Source of the DNA: Mixophyes australis | Lineage: Eukaryota > Chordata > Amphibia > Anura > Limnodynastidae | NCBI GenBank assembly: GCA_036250195.1 | Contig: JAVHZZ010000009.1 | Coordinates: 46,849,061-46,913,060 of the forward strand | DNA: 64,000 nt | Direction: 5' to 3' | In this document: one piece after another, positions 41,706 through 51,524 of the stretch | Numbering within the stretch: position 1 is the stretch's first letter | Layout: every line of letters starts with the position of its first letter | The notes under the pieces: model-generated | What the model saw: only the letters and a program-made list of their open reading frames with translations | Told to the model about the DNA's origin: nothing | Databases searched by the model: none | Translations under genes and position numbers: made by a program

Positions 41706-44506
41706 AAGCTGACTCAGAACGACTGATTGTTAATTCGGCTGAATTAGTAGGAGAGTGTCCCGTAGTTGTGGCTCGCTTCCAGGGTCACAACCAGCGTTGC
41801 CTATTAGACACCGGGTCCCAGGTCACCACGATGACGGCGGCCTGTTTCCAAAAGAACTATCAACATCTACAACAGGCCCAGACGGGGGACTGGATTCATC
41901 TCACGGCCGCCAATAATCTACCCATCCCTGTGGTGGGAGTCGTGTGGATGGAGGTGGAGCTCTACGGGCGCCCGTTGGGGAAGCAGGGCATTGTGGTCAT
42001 AGACAGCCCGGAACTACGACATGGCCCCGTGATTCTGGGGATGAACATCCTCCGAGGATTAGACCATATGCTGTGGTCCGAGAGGGGTCCGGCTTACTGG
42101 AAGAAACTGGGGGTCCAACGACCGGTACAACAGGCGCTACAGCAGGTGAACCGCCTGCGAGTCCCAACATTTCCCCAAGGCCGTCCTGCTCCCCTGGGAT
42201 CCATCCGCACGAACTATCGGCAGGAGGTGGTCGTTCCCCCTCGGCAGGAGCTCCTGTTGTGGATGAGGGTGGGGACCAAGCGGAGGCTCGAAGGCCGGGA
42301 GGTGCTCCTCGAACCGGTATCCTCGGGCGGGACGGAGGAGAGCAACCAGAGGACGCCAATGGTTGGCCGTGCACTGGTCAGGATACGGGAAGGACGAGTC
42401 CCCGTTCGTTTCTGCAATATGGGCGACCAACCACAGAAAATACCGCCCAACACCCTGCTGGCCTTGCTCCACCCAACCACCGGAGAAGAGGTGGAAACCA
42501 CTCAAGATGTGTCGTTGTTCCCCGACCCCCAAAGACCTTGGACCATGGTGGTCCAAGTAGCACCCCCGGAACAACCCACCTCCACCTGGAACGGACGGGT
42601 AATCCGTGAAAGCATGGATGTTTCAGAAGGTGACCTACCGCCGAACGAAATCCAACAACTGGAAGCGATGCTGTGGAGAAGACAGCGAGTGTTCTCCCGA
42701 CACGAGGACGATTTCGGGCTAACGGATCAAATGGAGCACGAGATCCATACGGACGGGGCCGTGCCGGAGAGAGAACGTTACCGTCAAATACCCCCGAAGC
42801 TGTACCAGGAGGTCAAGACCATGCTGCGTCAGATGTTGGACAATGGGGTGGTGACTGAAAGCCGTAGTCCCTGGGCGGCACCGATCGTCCTGGTGCGGAA
42901 GAAAGATGGCACTGTCCGGTTCTGTGTGGACTATCGGAAGCTTAATCACTGCACCGTGCGCGATGCATACCCATTACCACGCATAGAGGAATCCCTCGCG
43001 GCGCTGGGCCGGGCCAAATACTTTTCTACGTTAGATCTGGCAAGCGGCTATTGGCAGGTACCCGTGGCCGAGAAGGACAGGGCAAAGACGGCGTTTATTA
43101 CACCCATGGGGCTATTCGAATTCCAACGAATGCCGTTTGGGTTAACCAACGCGCCAGCCACCTTCCAGCGACTCATGGAGCGCTGCCTCGGAGATCTGAA
43201 TTTTGAAGCCCTGTTAATCTACCTGGACGACATCATCGTATTCGCATCCACCCTGGAGGAACACTTAGCCCGCCTAGACCTGGTGTTCCAACGACTGGAA
43301 CGGTTTGGGCTGAAACTCAAGCCGAGGAAATGCCATCTGCTGAAGGATCAGTTGGAGTACCTGGGCCATGTGGTGTCGCGGGACGGAGTGCGTCCCACCC
43401 AGGACAAGGTATCCGCGGTGACCAATTGGCCAGCCCCCACGACCATCACGGAGCTTCGAGCGTTTCTGGGCCTCGTTGGGTATTACCGCAGGTTCATCAA
43501 GGGATTCTCCAAGATCGCCGGACCATTGTTTGACTTGCTCCGAGGAAGCCCTGCGGGAGCCAAGTCCCGAGTGGAGGCGTGGAATGCCCCCCACGAGGCT
43601 GCTTTCACCCAGCTAAAAGAGGAACTTACCCGCGCCCCCGTGTTGGCATACGCCGACTTCAGCCAGCCGTTCATCCTGTACACGGATGGCAGCCACCAAG
43701 GGCTAGGAGCAGTACTGGCCCAGATACAGGATGGTAAGGAGCGCGTGATCGCCTATGCCAGCCGGACCTTGCACGACTCCGAGCGAAACCCCGCCAATTA
43801 CAGCTCCTTCAAACTGGAGTTCTTGGCAGTCGTGTGGGCCATGACCGAAAAATTTGCAGAGTACTTAACGGCCGCGGAGGTGGAGGTAGTCACCGATAAC
43901 AGTGCACTGGTGCACCTGGACTCGGCCAAATTAGGAGCCTTAGAACAACGGTGGCGAGCCCGCTTGGCCAATTTCTGTCATCGCTTCCGCTATCGCCCCG
44001 GCCGGAATAACGGCAACGCCGACGCACTCTCCAGATTCCCAGTGGTCATGACAACTCACTCCAAAGACGAAGAAGAGGAAGAAGTGGAAATCCCAAACTT
44101 CACGCGGTTTCACAAAATGGTCTCCAAGACACCGCTAGACGACAGAATATGCGCCACCCTCCTTGCCAACCAGATTCCAGACTGGGCCGCAGAACAACAA
44201 CGGGACCCCGGTATACGCCAGGTCTTCCAGTGGTGCCAGCAGGGACACTGGCCCTCGAAGGGGGAGAGGAAGCGCCTGCCGGTGAGCGAACAGAAACTTG
44301 TGGAGCATTGGAACCAGCTGGCGGTGCACGAGGGCGTGCTGCAACGCCGCGCCTATTTGGAACACGAACTACGGCCGGTGTGGCAGATTGTGGTGCCAGC
44401 CGAAACCACGCGGTGCCTGGCCCGAGGAGGCCCATGTTCGAGGCGCCCACCTGGGGGCCATGAAAACAACCCAATGGGTTCTATTGGCCAGGTCTGCCAA
44501 CGTTAG
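41663..44506 (+). CDS. Gypsy Pol part 1 (protease, reverse transcriptase, RNase H), copy 1
   Basis: The pol frame has no ATG of its own and is reached by frameshifting. Order: protease with LLDTGSQVTTM; reverse transcriptase from about 42840, with FCVDYRKLN, FSTLDLASGYWQV, MPFGLTNAPATFQ and LIYLDDIIVFA (catalytic Asp pair near 43224); RNase H with LYTDGSHQGLGAVL (43675-43716) and KLEFLAVVW. After RNase H the frame meets a one-base insertion near 44421 that shifts integrase out of frame, and then stops at 44506. No nonsense codon lies in the part before. It is the most complete reverse transcriptase/RNase H segment of the three copies. Confidence 0.93.
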   Translation, partial: FKLETLAVVGPTAREADSERLIVNSAELVGECPVVVARFQGHNQRCLLDTGSQVTTMTAACFQKNYQHLQQAQTGDWIHLTAANNLPIPVVGVVWMEVELYGRPLGKQGIVVIDSPELRHGPVILGMNILRGLDHMLWSERGPAYWKKLGVQRPVQQALQQVNRLRVPTFPQGRPAPLGSIRTNYRQEVVVPPRQELLLWMRVGTKRRLEGREVLLEPVSSGGTEESNQRTPMVGRALVRIREGRVPVRFCNMGDQPQKIPPNTLLALLHPTTGEEVETTQDVSLFPDPQRPWTMVVQVAPPEQPTSTWNGRVIRESMDVSEGDLPPNEIQQLEAMLWRRQRVFSRHEDDFGLTDQMEHEIHTDGAVPERERYRQIPPKLYQEVKTMLRQMLDNGVVTESRSPWAAPIVLVRKKDGTVRFCVDYRKLNHCTVRDAYPLPRIEESLAALGRAKYFSTLDLASGYWQVPVAEKDRAKTAFITPMGLFEFQRMPFGLTNAPATFQRLMERCLGDLNFEALLIYLDDIIVFASTLEEHLARLDLVFQRLERFGLKLKPRKCHLLKDQLEYLGHVVSRDGVRPTQDKVSAVTNWPAPTTITELRAFLGLVGYYRRFIKGFSKIAGPLFDLLRGSPAGAKSRVEAWNAPHEAAFTQLKEELTRAPVLAYADFSQPFILYTDGSHQGLGAVLAQIQDGKERVIAYASRTLHDSERNPANYSSFKLEFLAVVWAMTEKFAEYLTAAEVEVVTDNSALVHLDSAKLGALEQRWRARLANFCHRFRYRPGRNNGNADALSRFPVVMTTHSKDEEEEEVEIPNFTRFHKMVSKTPLDDRICATLLANQIPDWAAEQQRDPGIRQVFQWCQQGHWPSKGERKRLPVSEQKLVEHWNQLAVHEGVLQRRAYLEHELRPVWQIVVPAETTRCLARGGPCSRRPPGGHENNPMGSIGQVCQR

Positions 44507-46407
44507 TGGAACAAGTGTGCCGTGAATGCCGAAGATGTGGCGTGACCAAACCCACCCAACAACGGGTGCCCGTCCACACCATCTCGTCGGGACGGCCCCT
44601 GGAGCTCCTCATGATCGACTACGTGGCTATCGGAGAGTCTACCCGCGGACACCAGTATGCATTGGTCATGACCGATCATTTTACCAAGTTCACCGTCGTG
44701 ACCCCTACTCGGGACCAGACGGCTGAATCCGCTGTCACGGCCGTCGTGGAAGACTTCATCAGGAAGTACGGCTGCCCGGAGCGAATCCACTCCGACCAGG
44801 GAGCCTGTTTCCAGGGGCGCATCATGCAAGGACTCTGCGACATGTATGGGATACGCCGGTCTAGGACTACCCCCTACCACCCCCAAGGGAATGGCGGGTG
44901 TGAGCGCTTCAATCGGACCCTAATCCAGATGCTGCGAACCCTCGAAAAGGAACAGCGGACCCACTGGCCAGCCGCGGTGCCGGATCTTACGTGGGCTTAC
45001 AACAACCGAGTACATAGCACCACCGGGTACACACCCTATTTCTTAATGTTTGGCCGAGCAGGGAAGGACATGCAAGAGCTGGCTCTGGGACCGGCAGAGG
45101 AGGAGCAATGGACATGTCCTGCCTGGGTCATGGAGCAACGGCGGCGGCTGAAGATCGCATGCAGCCTTGCCAAACACCACATCGAAGCCAAGATCCATGA
45201 TGGCGCCCAGCGAAAGGCACCCCCGGACTTTACAGAAGGGCAGCGCGTCATCGTCCACGTATCTAAACCGGCAGACAAGCTACAAGAGAGATGGGAAACC
45301 GCCCCCTATGTGGTCCGCCGGCGGTTGAGTCCAGAAAGCCCCGCCTACGAGGTTGAGTCCACCAAGGTACCCGGACTCACGAAAATACTACACCGAGACA
45401 AGCTGAGGCCCTGCCTGTTCCACCAGGCCCCAGCAGAGGACCCGGTTCCGGAAATCCTGGGACCCGCACCATCCCCAGGGGGCGAAACCGAGAAAGAATG
45501 GGTGGAGGTACCCCGACCAGCTTTGCCGGGCTCCCCCCGAGATAAAAGATCGGACGACCTCGCAGAAGCACCCGGAAACGTAGGATGGGAGGCGACAACC
45601 CTACAAACCCCCACCCTTGGCCCCCAGACGCAAACGGACCCGGATCGCCCTGTCCCTTCCTCTCCGCTAAGACTCATGGCGCCTCGGCAGTCACAGAGGA
45701 GCAATCGAGGCGTTCCGGCCCCACGATTCGCCGATCCGCATTTCGATTGGTCCCAAGCCGTCATTGCAGGGACTGCAATGGGAAACGTAGGGGGATGTGT
45801 GGAGACGCCGGCTCCACACACGGGCCGCGGGCCAATCACGGCGCCCGCCCACGGACCAATCACGGCTCCCGGCCGTGATGAGGTCATAGGGAAGCGCCTG
45901 GCCCGGGGATATCGTCGGCGGCCACGTGGGAAGCGGCCTGTTCGGCGGGAAGTGAAGCTGGAGGAAGGACGTCCGGACACAGCAGCACCCACGGTAGCAG
46001 CAGCAGCAGCAGCACCCACAGTAGCAGCAGCAGCAGCAGCACCCACGGTAGCAGCAGCAGCACCCTCAGCAGCAGCACCCTTAGCAGCAGCAGCAGCACC
46101 CACGGTAGCAGCAGCAGCACCCTCAGCAGCAGCAGCACCCACAGCAGCAGCAGCACCCACAGCAGCAGCAGCACCCTCAGCAGCAGCAGCACCCACAGCA
46201 GCAGCAGCACCCACAGTAGCAGCAGCAGCAGGACCGAAGAGGAGTTACGCTGACGTCGCGAGCGGAGGACCTAGACCAGGTAAGACCCCAGTGGGGACCA
46301 CCCCTCCCGGGCCCACGCCCGCATCCTATCGGACACTCTTTACCCGGGCCCAGGGCCTTCTGCCGGCGTCCATTAAGTCTGCCTTTCCATTTGGTAGCTC
46401 CCGTTAG
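44421..46407 (+). pseudogene. Gypsy integrase, copy 1, with 11-base deletion and LTR-encoded tail
   Basis: The integrase frame begins with EEAHVRGAHLGAMKTTQW; the next 11 bases (present in copy 2 at 51466-51476) are missing, which shifts the frame inside the HHCC zinc-binding region. From 44506 the frame is open: CRECRRC, LLMIDYVAIG (first Asp), RIHSDQGACF (second Asp), and GNGGCERFNRTL (Glu; spacing DX35E), then a C-terminal domain (APYVVRRRLSP ... LHRDKLRP). It runs on through the polypurine tract into LTR 2, adding about 200 residues rich in Ala and Pro, and stops at 46407. The open start at 44506 is not an ATG. Confidence 0.9.
45780..45797 (+). other. Polypurine tract before LTR 2
   Basis: GGGAAACGTAGGGGGATG directly precedes the LTR start. 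The same tract lies at 52779-52796 and 59772-59789. It is also part of the integrase reading frame. Confidence 0.75.
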
Positions 46408-47651
46408 ACCCAATAGGGCACCAGGCCCTGAGTAGATTCCCTAGGGCGCGAGGCCCTCAGGTCACCCCTGGGCTTTAGGCCCTGCCTTGGAAGTCTGTCT
46501 TTGTTCCCTCTCTCCCTTTTCCTAACCGTATCACCCTTGGGGCAGAGTAGGACAGGAACACACACACTCTGCTTTGATATTACACTTTTCCGTGTTAATA
46601 GTGTCCTGGGTATTGTACTGTGCAATTGAGTATTGTATTGTGAGTATTGTACTGTCAATTGAGTATTGTATTGTGAGTATTGTACTGTCAATTGAGTATT
46701 GTATTGGGGGGTATTGTACGGTGTAGTGGGCGGTTGGGGCGTGTTGTGTCTCCCTGCAGGGGTCGGAAAGTGGTGTGTTGGGACTGATCGCCGGGTGGAC
46801 TCAACTCGTTCCCGAGCCGTGCGTACGGCCTGGAAAGGGCAAGTAGGCAAGCTACGTCCCACCCCAGGGAGAAGGACCGAGGAGGGTCTCCCGAGCCGGT
46901 AAGTATTGTCTATCCCCTTTCCCTTCCCCCTTCCGTGTAGGCCCTGGTGGGGCAGATCCTTGGGCGGCGGTGTGGCACGACTTCTTCGCGGGCTGGGAGA
47001 GATCCAGGTCTCCCTCGGTGCCTTGGAAGTAGTGTAGCACAGCCCTTCTGAGTTCCGAGGGCGGTTCGGGCGTTCCGCGGTTCCACTGGGGCAGTACAGC
47101 CCTGCCCTGGTGAGTTCCGGGGTTGGTCACGGCCGTCCACGGTTCCATTGGGGTGTCTGGCCTGAGTTCCGGCAAGGTTGCCTGACGGTTCCAGGGCAGA
47201 CGGTGCCTCGTGGGGTAAAACGGAGTCCGCCCGCACGCCGGCAGGAGACTGACGGTTCTGGGTGGGGACTGTGATACCTCGCGGCGCACCGCCGGCGGAG
47301 TGAGTCTTGTCCCCACACTTGTGGCCCTCCCCAGAGGGGAGTAGGGAGTTCGGGCGAGAACGTTCTCTACCCCGAACTCTTGGAGCCGCGTGGCTTGGCC
47401 AGAATAAAACGGAGAGTCGCCAAGCGGGGCTGAGTAACCCTCTAGTCCTGGGCGGCATTCCGGACACCCCCTTCCACTTCCCCCATTGTTTTCGTGCCTC
47501 TGTTCCTCTCGCACGCAGGAGGGACCGTGACTGCAGCAGAAGCCTCCTGCACTTGACGGGTTCCGCCCATAGCGACCCTCGGGATCAGGTGAGAACCTTT
47601 CCCCATTACAGGGGATCCTTTGAGACGTTCTTCGGGAGTACCGCTCTCACA
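45798..47651 (+). repeat. Gypsy LTR 2 (1854 bp)
   Basis: It serves as 3' LTR of unit 1 and 5' LTR of unit 2. It is nearly identical to LTR 1 apart from a 15-base shorter GCA tract. Confidence 0.95.
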
Positions 47652-47685
47652 TTTGGCGTAGTCGGCAGGATCCCGACAGGTAACT

Positions 47686-48660
47686 ATGGAGCCCACGGGC
47701 AACAACAACGCTCCAGAGGGCCGGCCGTCTGGAAGGCCGGCGAGCGAGGAGGATCTGCCTAGTGCCGCCGGGAACGTCCCACGCGACGTGGAACCGGTAG
47801 GGGAGCCGGCGGAGCGCTCCCGAGTTGTAGCGATAGGGGCAGCTCTTTCTCACGTACCGAAGTTCGATGGTACGAACATAACGTTAGCCGACTGGGAGAT
47901 GCAGTTACGAATGGTCATCCGGCTATATGGTGTGCCCCCAGACATGCAAGCGGAAGTGGCCGTGCTCGCCTTGGAGGGAGATGCCCGCCAGGCCGCACTT
48001 CTATGTGAGCCTGAACAGCGAAAGACTTTGGCGGATGTGTTGAGGGTCTTAAGCGATGTGTATGGGGACAAGTCTACCACCGCGACCCTGCGCAAACGTT
48101 TTTTTACCCGATTTCAGCGAGAGGAGGAGACCATCCCCAAATTCGCTATAGCCCTCCAAGGCCTGCTGGCGAATTTAAAGAAAAAGGACACTAAGGTATT
48201 GGGAGAAACAGATACCGTACTACGGGATCAATTTATCAACGGCTTACTTAGTGAGCACCTGCGAACCTATATGCAGGACCGATTGGAATTGTTGCCGAGC
48301 ATGACCTTCCATCAAGCACAAACCACGGTCATCGCCCGGGACGACAATACAGGCAGCGGCCCGAGCACCGTGGCCGTGCAGCAGGTCCGCGCCCCCATCC
48401 CAGCGTCCGCCGCACCATGGGAAAGCTGCATCCGAGACCTGACGGACGTAATTCTACAGATGAAGGAGGACATGGGACGGATGCAGAAGCGGATCGAGGG
48501 AATACCGTCCGGCCGCGGGGATAGAGAGTATCCACGGAATGAACCAAGGGACGCCCCACGGCGACGCCCAGCGGACGGGCCCCGGTGTTGGCAATGTGGG
48601 CAGGTGGGACATCTGGCCCGTAATTGCCCCAACGCCGCACCCAGGCCGACTTTAAACTAG
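47686..48660 (+). CDS. Gypsy Gag, copy 2 (324 aa, intact)
   Basis: Same length and layout as copy 1, with one amino-acid difference noted (Asp in the YMQDRLELL block). The zinc knuckle and the stop after the slippery heptamer are unchanged. Confidence 0.95.
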   Translation: MEPTGNNNAPEGRPSGRPASEEDLPSAAGNVPRDVEPVGEPAERSRVVAIGAALSHVPKFDGTNITLADWEMQLRMVIRLYGVPPDMQAEVAVLALEGDARQAALLCEPEQRKTLADVLRVLSDVYGDKSTTATLRKRFFTRFQREEETIPKFAIALQGLLANLKKKDTKVLGETDTVLRDQFINGLLSEHLRTYMQDRLELLPSMTFHQAQTTVIARDDNTGSGPSTVAVQQVRAPIPASAAPWESCIRDLTDVILQMKEDMGRMQKRIEGIPSGRGDREYPRNEPRDAPRRRPADGPRCWQCGQVGHLARNCPNAAPRPTLN

Positions 48661-51524
48661 AAACCCTTGCGGTAGTGGGACCCACCGCAAGGGAAGCCGA
48701 CTCAGAACGACTGATTGTTAATTCGGCTGAATTAGTAGGAGAGTGTCCCGTAGTTGTGGCTCGCTTCCAGGGTCACAACCAGCGTTGCCTATTAGACACC
48801 GGGTCCCAGGTCACCACGATGACGGCGGCCTGTTTCCAAAAGAACTATCAACATCTACAACAGGCCCAGACGGGGGACTGGATTCATCTCACGGCCGCCA
48901 ATAATCTACCCATCCCTGTGGTGGGAGTCGTGTGGATGGAGGTAGAGCTCTACGGGCGCCCGTTGGGGAAGCAGGGCATTGTGGTCATAGACAGCCCGGA
49001 ACTACGACATGGCCCCGTGATTCTGGGGATGAACATCCTCCGAGGATTAGACCATATGCTGTGGTCCGAGAGGGGTCCGGCTTACTGGAAGAAACTGGGG
49101 GTCCAACGACCGGTACAACAGGCGCTACAGCAGGTGAACCGCCTGCGAGTCCCAACATTTCCCCAAGGCCGTCCTGCTCCCCTGGGATCCATCCGCACGA
49201 ACTATCGGCAGGAGGTGGTCGTTCCCCCTCGGCAGGAGCTCCTGTTGTGGATGAGGGTGGGGACCAAGCGGAGGCTCGAAGGCCGGGAGGTGCTCCTCGA
49301 ACCGGTATCCTCGGGCGGGACGGAGGAGAGCAACCAGAGGACGCCAATGGTTGGCCGTGCACTGGTCAGGATACGGGAAGGACGAGTCCCCGTTCGTTTC
49401 TGCAATATGGGCGACCAACCACAGAAAATACCGCCCAACACCCTGCTGGCCTTGCTCCACCCAACCACCGGAGAAGAGGTGGAAACCACTCAAGATGTGT
49501 CGTTGTTCCCCGACCCCCAAAGACCTTGGACCATGGTGGTCCAAGTAGCACCCCCGGAACAACCCACCTCCACCTGGAACGGACGGGTAATCCGTGAAAG
49601 CATGGATGTTTCAGAAGGTGACCTACCGCCGAACGAAATCCAACAACTGGAAGCGATGCTGTGGAGAAGACAGCGAGTGTTCTCCCGACACGAGGACGAT
49701 TTCGGGCTAACGGATCAAATGGAGCACGAGATCCATACGGACGGGGCCGTGCCGGAGAGAGAACGTTACCGTCAAATACCCCCGAAGCTGTACCAGGAGG
49801 TCAAGACCATGCTGCGTCAGATGTTGGACAATGGGGTGGTGACTGAAAGCCGTAGTCCCTGGGCGGCACCGATCGTCCTGGTGCGGAAGAAAGATGGCAC
49901 TGTCCGGTTCTGTGTGGACTATCGGAAGCTTAATCACTGCACCGTGCGCGATGCATACCCATTACCACGCATAGAGGAATCCCTCGCGGCGCTGGGCCGG
50001 GCCAAATACTTTTCTACGTTAGATCTGGCAAGCGGCTATTGGCAGGTACCCGTGGCCGAGAAGGACAGGGCAAAGACGGCGTTTATTACACCCATGGGGC
50101 TATTCGAATTCCAACGAATGCCGTTTGGGTTAACCAACGCGCCAGCCACCTTCCAGCGACTCATGGAGCGCTGCCTCGGAGATCTGAATTTTGAAGCCCT
50201 GTTAATCTACCTGGACGACATCATCGTATTCGCATCCACCCTGGAGGAACACTTAGCCCGCCTAGACCTGGTGTTCCAACGACTGGAACGGTTTGGGCTG
50301 AAACTCAAGCCGAGGAAATGCCATCTGCTGAAGGATCAGTTGGAGTACCTGGGCCATGTGGTGTCGCGGGACGGAGTGCGTCCCACCCAGGACAAGGTAT
50401 CCGCGGTGACCAATTGGCCAGCCCCCACGACCATCACGGAGCTTCGAGCGTTTCTGGGCCTCGTTGGGTATTACCGCAGGTTCATCAAGGGATTCTCCAA
50501 GATCGCCGGACCATTGTTTGACTTGCTCCGAGGAAGCCCTGCGGGAGCCAAGTCCCGAGTGGAGGCGTGGAATGCCCCCCACGAGGCTGCTTTCACCCAG
50601 CTAAAAGAGGAACTTACCCGCGCCCCCGTGTTGGCATACGCCGACTTCAGCCAGCCGTTCATCCTGTACACGGAGGGCAGCCACCAAGGGCTAGGAGCAG
50701 TACTGGCCCAGATACAGGATGGTAAGGAGCGCGTGATCGCCTATGCCAGCCGGACCTTGCACGACTCCGAGCGAAACCCCGCCAATTACAGCTCCTTCAA
50801 ACTGGAGTTCTTGGCAGTCGTGTGGGCCATGACCGAAAAATTTGCAGAGTACTTAACGGCCGCGGAGGTGGAGCTAGTCACCGATAACAGTGCACTGGTG
50901 CACCTGGACTCGGCCAAATTAGGAGCCTTAGAACAACGGTGGCGAGCCCGCTTGGCCAAGTTCTCTCATCGCTTCCGCTATCGCCCCGGCCGGAATAACG
51001 GCAACGCCGACGCACTCTCCAGATTCTTAGTGGTCATGACAACTCACTCCAAAGACGAAGAAGAGGAAGAAGTGGAAATCCCAAACTTCACGCGGTTTCA
51101 CAAAATGGTCTCCAAGACACCGCTAGATGCCAGAATATGCGCCACCCTCCTTGCCAACCAGATTCCAGACTGGGCCGCAGAACAACAACGGGACCCCGGT
51201 ATACGCCAGGTCTTCCAGTGGTGCCAGCAGGGACACTGGCCCTCGAAGGGGGAGAGGAAGCGCCTGCCGGTGAGCGAACAGAAACTTGTGGAGCATTGGA
51301 ACCAGCTGGCGGTGCACGAGGGCGTGCTGCAACGCCGCGCCTATTTGGAACACGAACTACGGCCGGTGTGGCAGATTGTGGTGCCAGCCGAAACCACGCG
51401 GCGCCTGGCCCGAGGAGGCCCATGTTCGAGGCGCCCACCTGGGGGCCATGAAAACAACCCAATGGCTAAGACAGCGGTTCTATTGGCCAGGTCTGCCAAC
51501 GTTAGTGGAACAAGTGTGCCGTGA
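48651..51524 (+). CDS. Gypsy Pol part 1, copy 2, RNase H Asp to Glu change
   Basis: Protease and reverse transcriptase are open and match copy 1. In RNase H the block reads LYTEGSHQGLG, so the first catalytic Asp (TDG in copies 1 and 3; base 50674) is Glu, which should lower or abolish RNase H activity. Other private changes include VELVTDN for VEVVTDN and a Leu for Pro near 51028. The frame meets the same one-base insertion before integrase (near 51409) and ends at 51524. Confidence 0.92.
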   Translation, partial: FKLETLAVVGPTAREADSERLIVNSAELVGECPVVVARFQGHNQRCLLDTGSQVTTMTAACFQKNYQHLQQAQTGDWIHLTAANNLPIPVVGVVWMEVELYGRPLGKQGIVVIDSPELRHGPVILGMNILRGLDHMLWSERGPAYWKKLGVQRPVQQALQQVNRLRVPTFPQGRPAPLGSIRTNYRQEVVVPPRQELLLWMRVGTKRRLEGREVLLEPVSSGGTEESNQRTPMVGRALVRIREGRVPVRFCNMGDQPQKIPPNTLLALLHPTTGEEVETTQDVSLFPDPQRPWTMVVQVAPPEQPTSTWNGRVIRESMDVSEGDLPPNEIQQLEAMLWRRQRVFSRHEDDFGLTDQMEHEIHTDGAVPERERYRQIPPKLYQEVKTMLRQMLDNGVVTESRSPWAAPIVLVRKKDGTVRFCVDYRKLNHCTVRDAYPLPRIEESLAALGRAKYFSTLDLASGYWQVPVAEKDRAKTAFITPMGLFEFQRMPFGLTNAPATFQRLMERCLGDLNFEALLIYLDDIIVFASTLEEHLARLDLVFQRLERFGLKLKPRKCHLLKDQLEYLGHVVSRDGVRPTQDKVSAVTNWPAPTTITELRAFLGLVGYYRRFIKGFSKIAGPLFDLLRGSPAGAKSRVEAWNAPHEAAFTQLKEELTRAPVLAYADFSQPFILYTEGSHQGLGAVLAQIQDGKERVIAYASRTLHDSERNPANYSSFKLEFLAVVWAMTEKFAEYLTAAEVELVTDNSALVHLDSAKLGALEQRWRARLAKFSHRFRYRPGRNNGNADALSRFLVVMTTHSKDEEEEEVEIPNFTRFHKMVSKTPLDARICATLLANQIPDWAAEQQRDPGIRQVFQWCQQGHWPSKGERKRLPVSEQKLVEHWNQLAVHEGVLQRRAYLEHELRPVWQIVVPAETTRRLARGGPCSRRPPGGHENNPMAKTAVLLARSANVSGTSVP

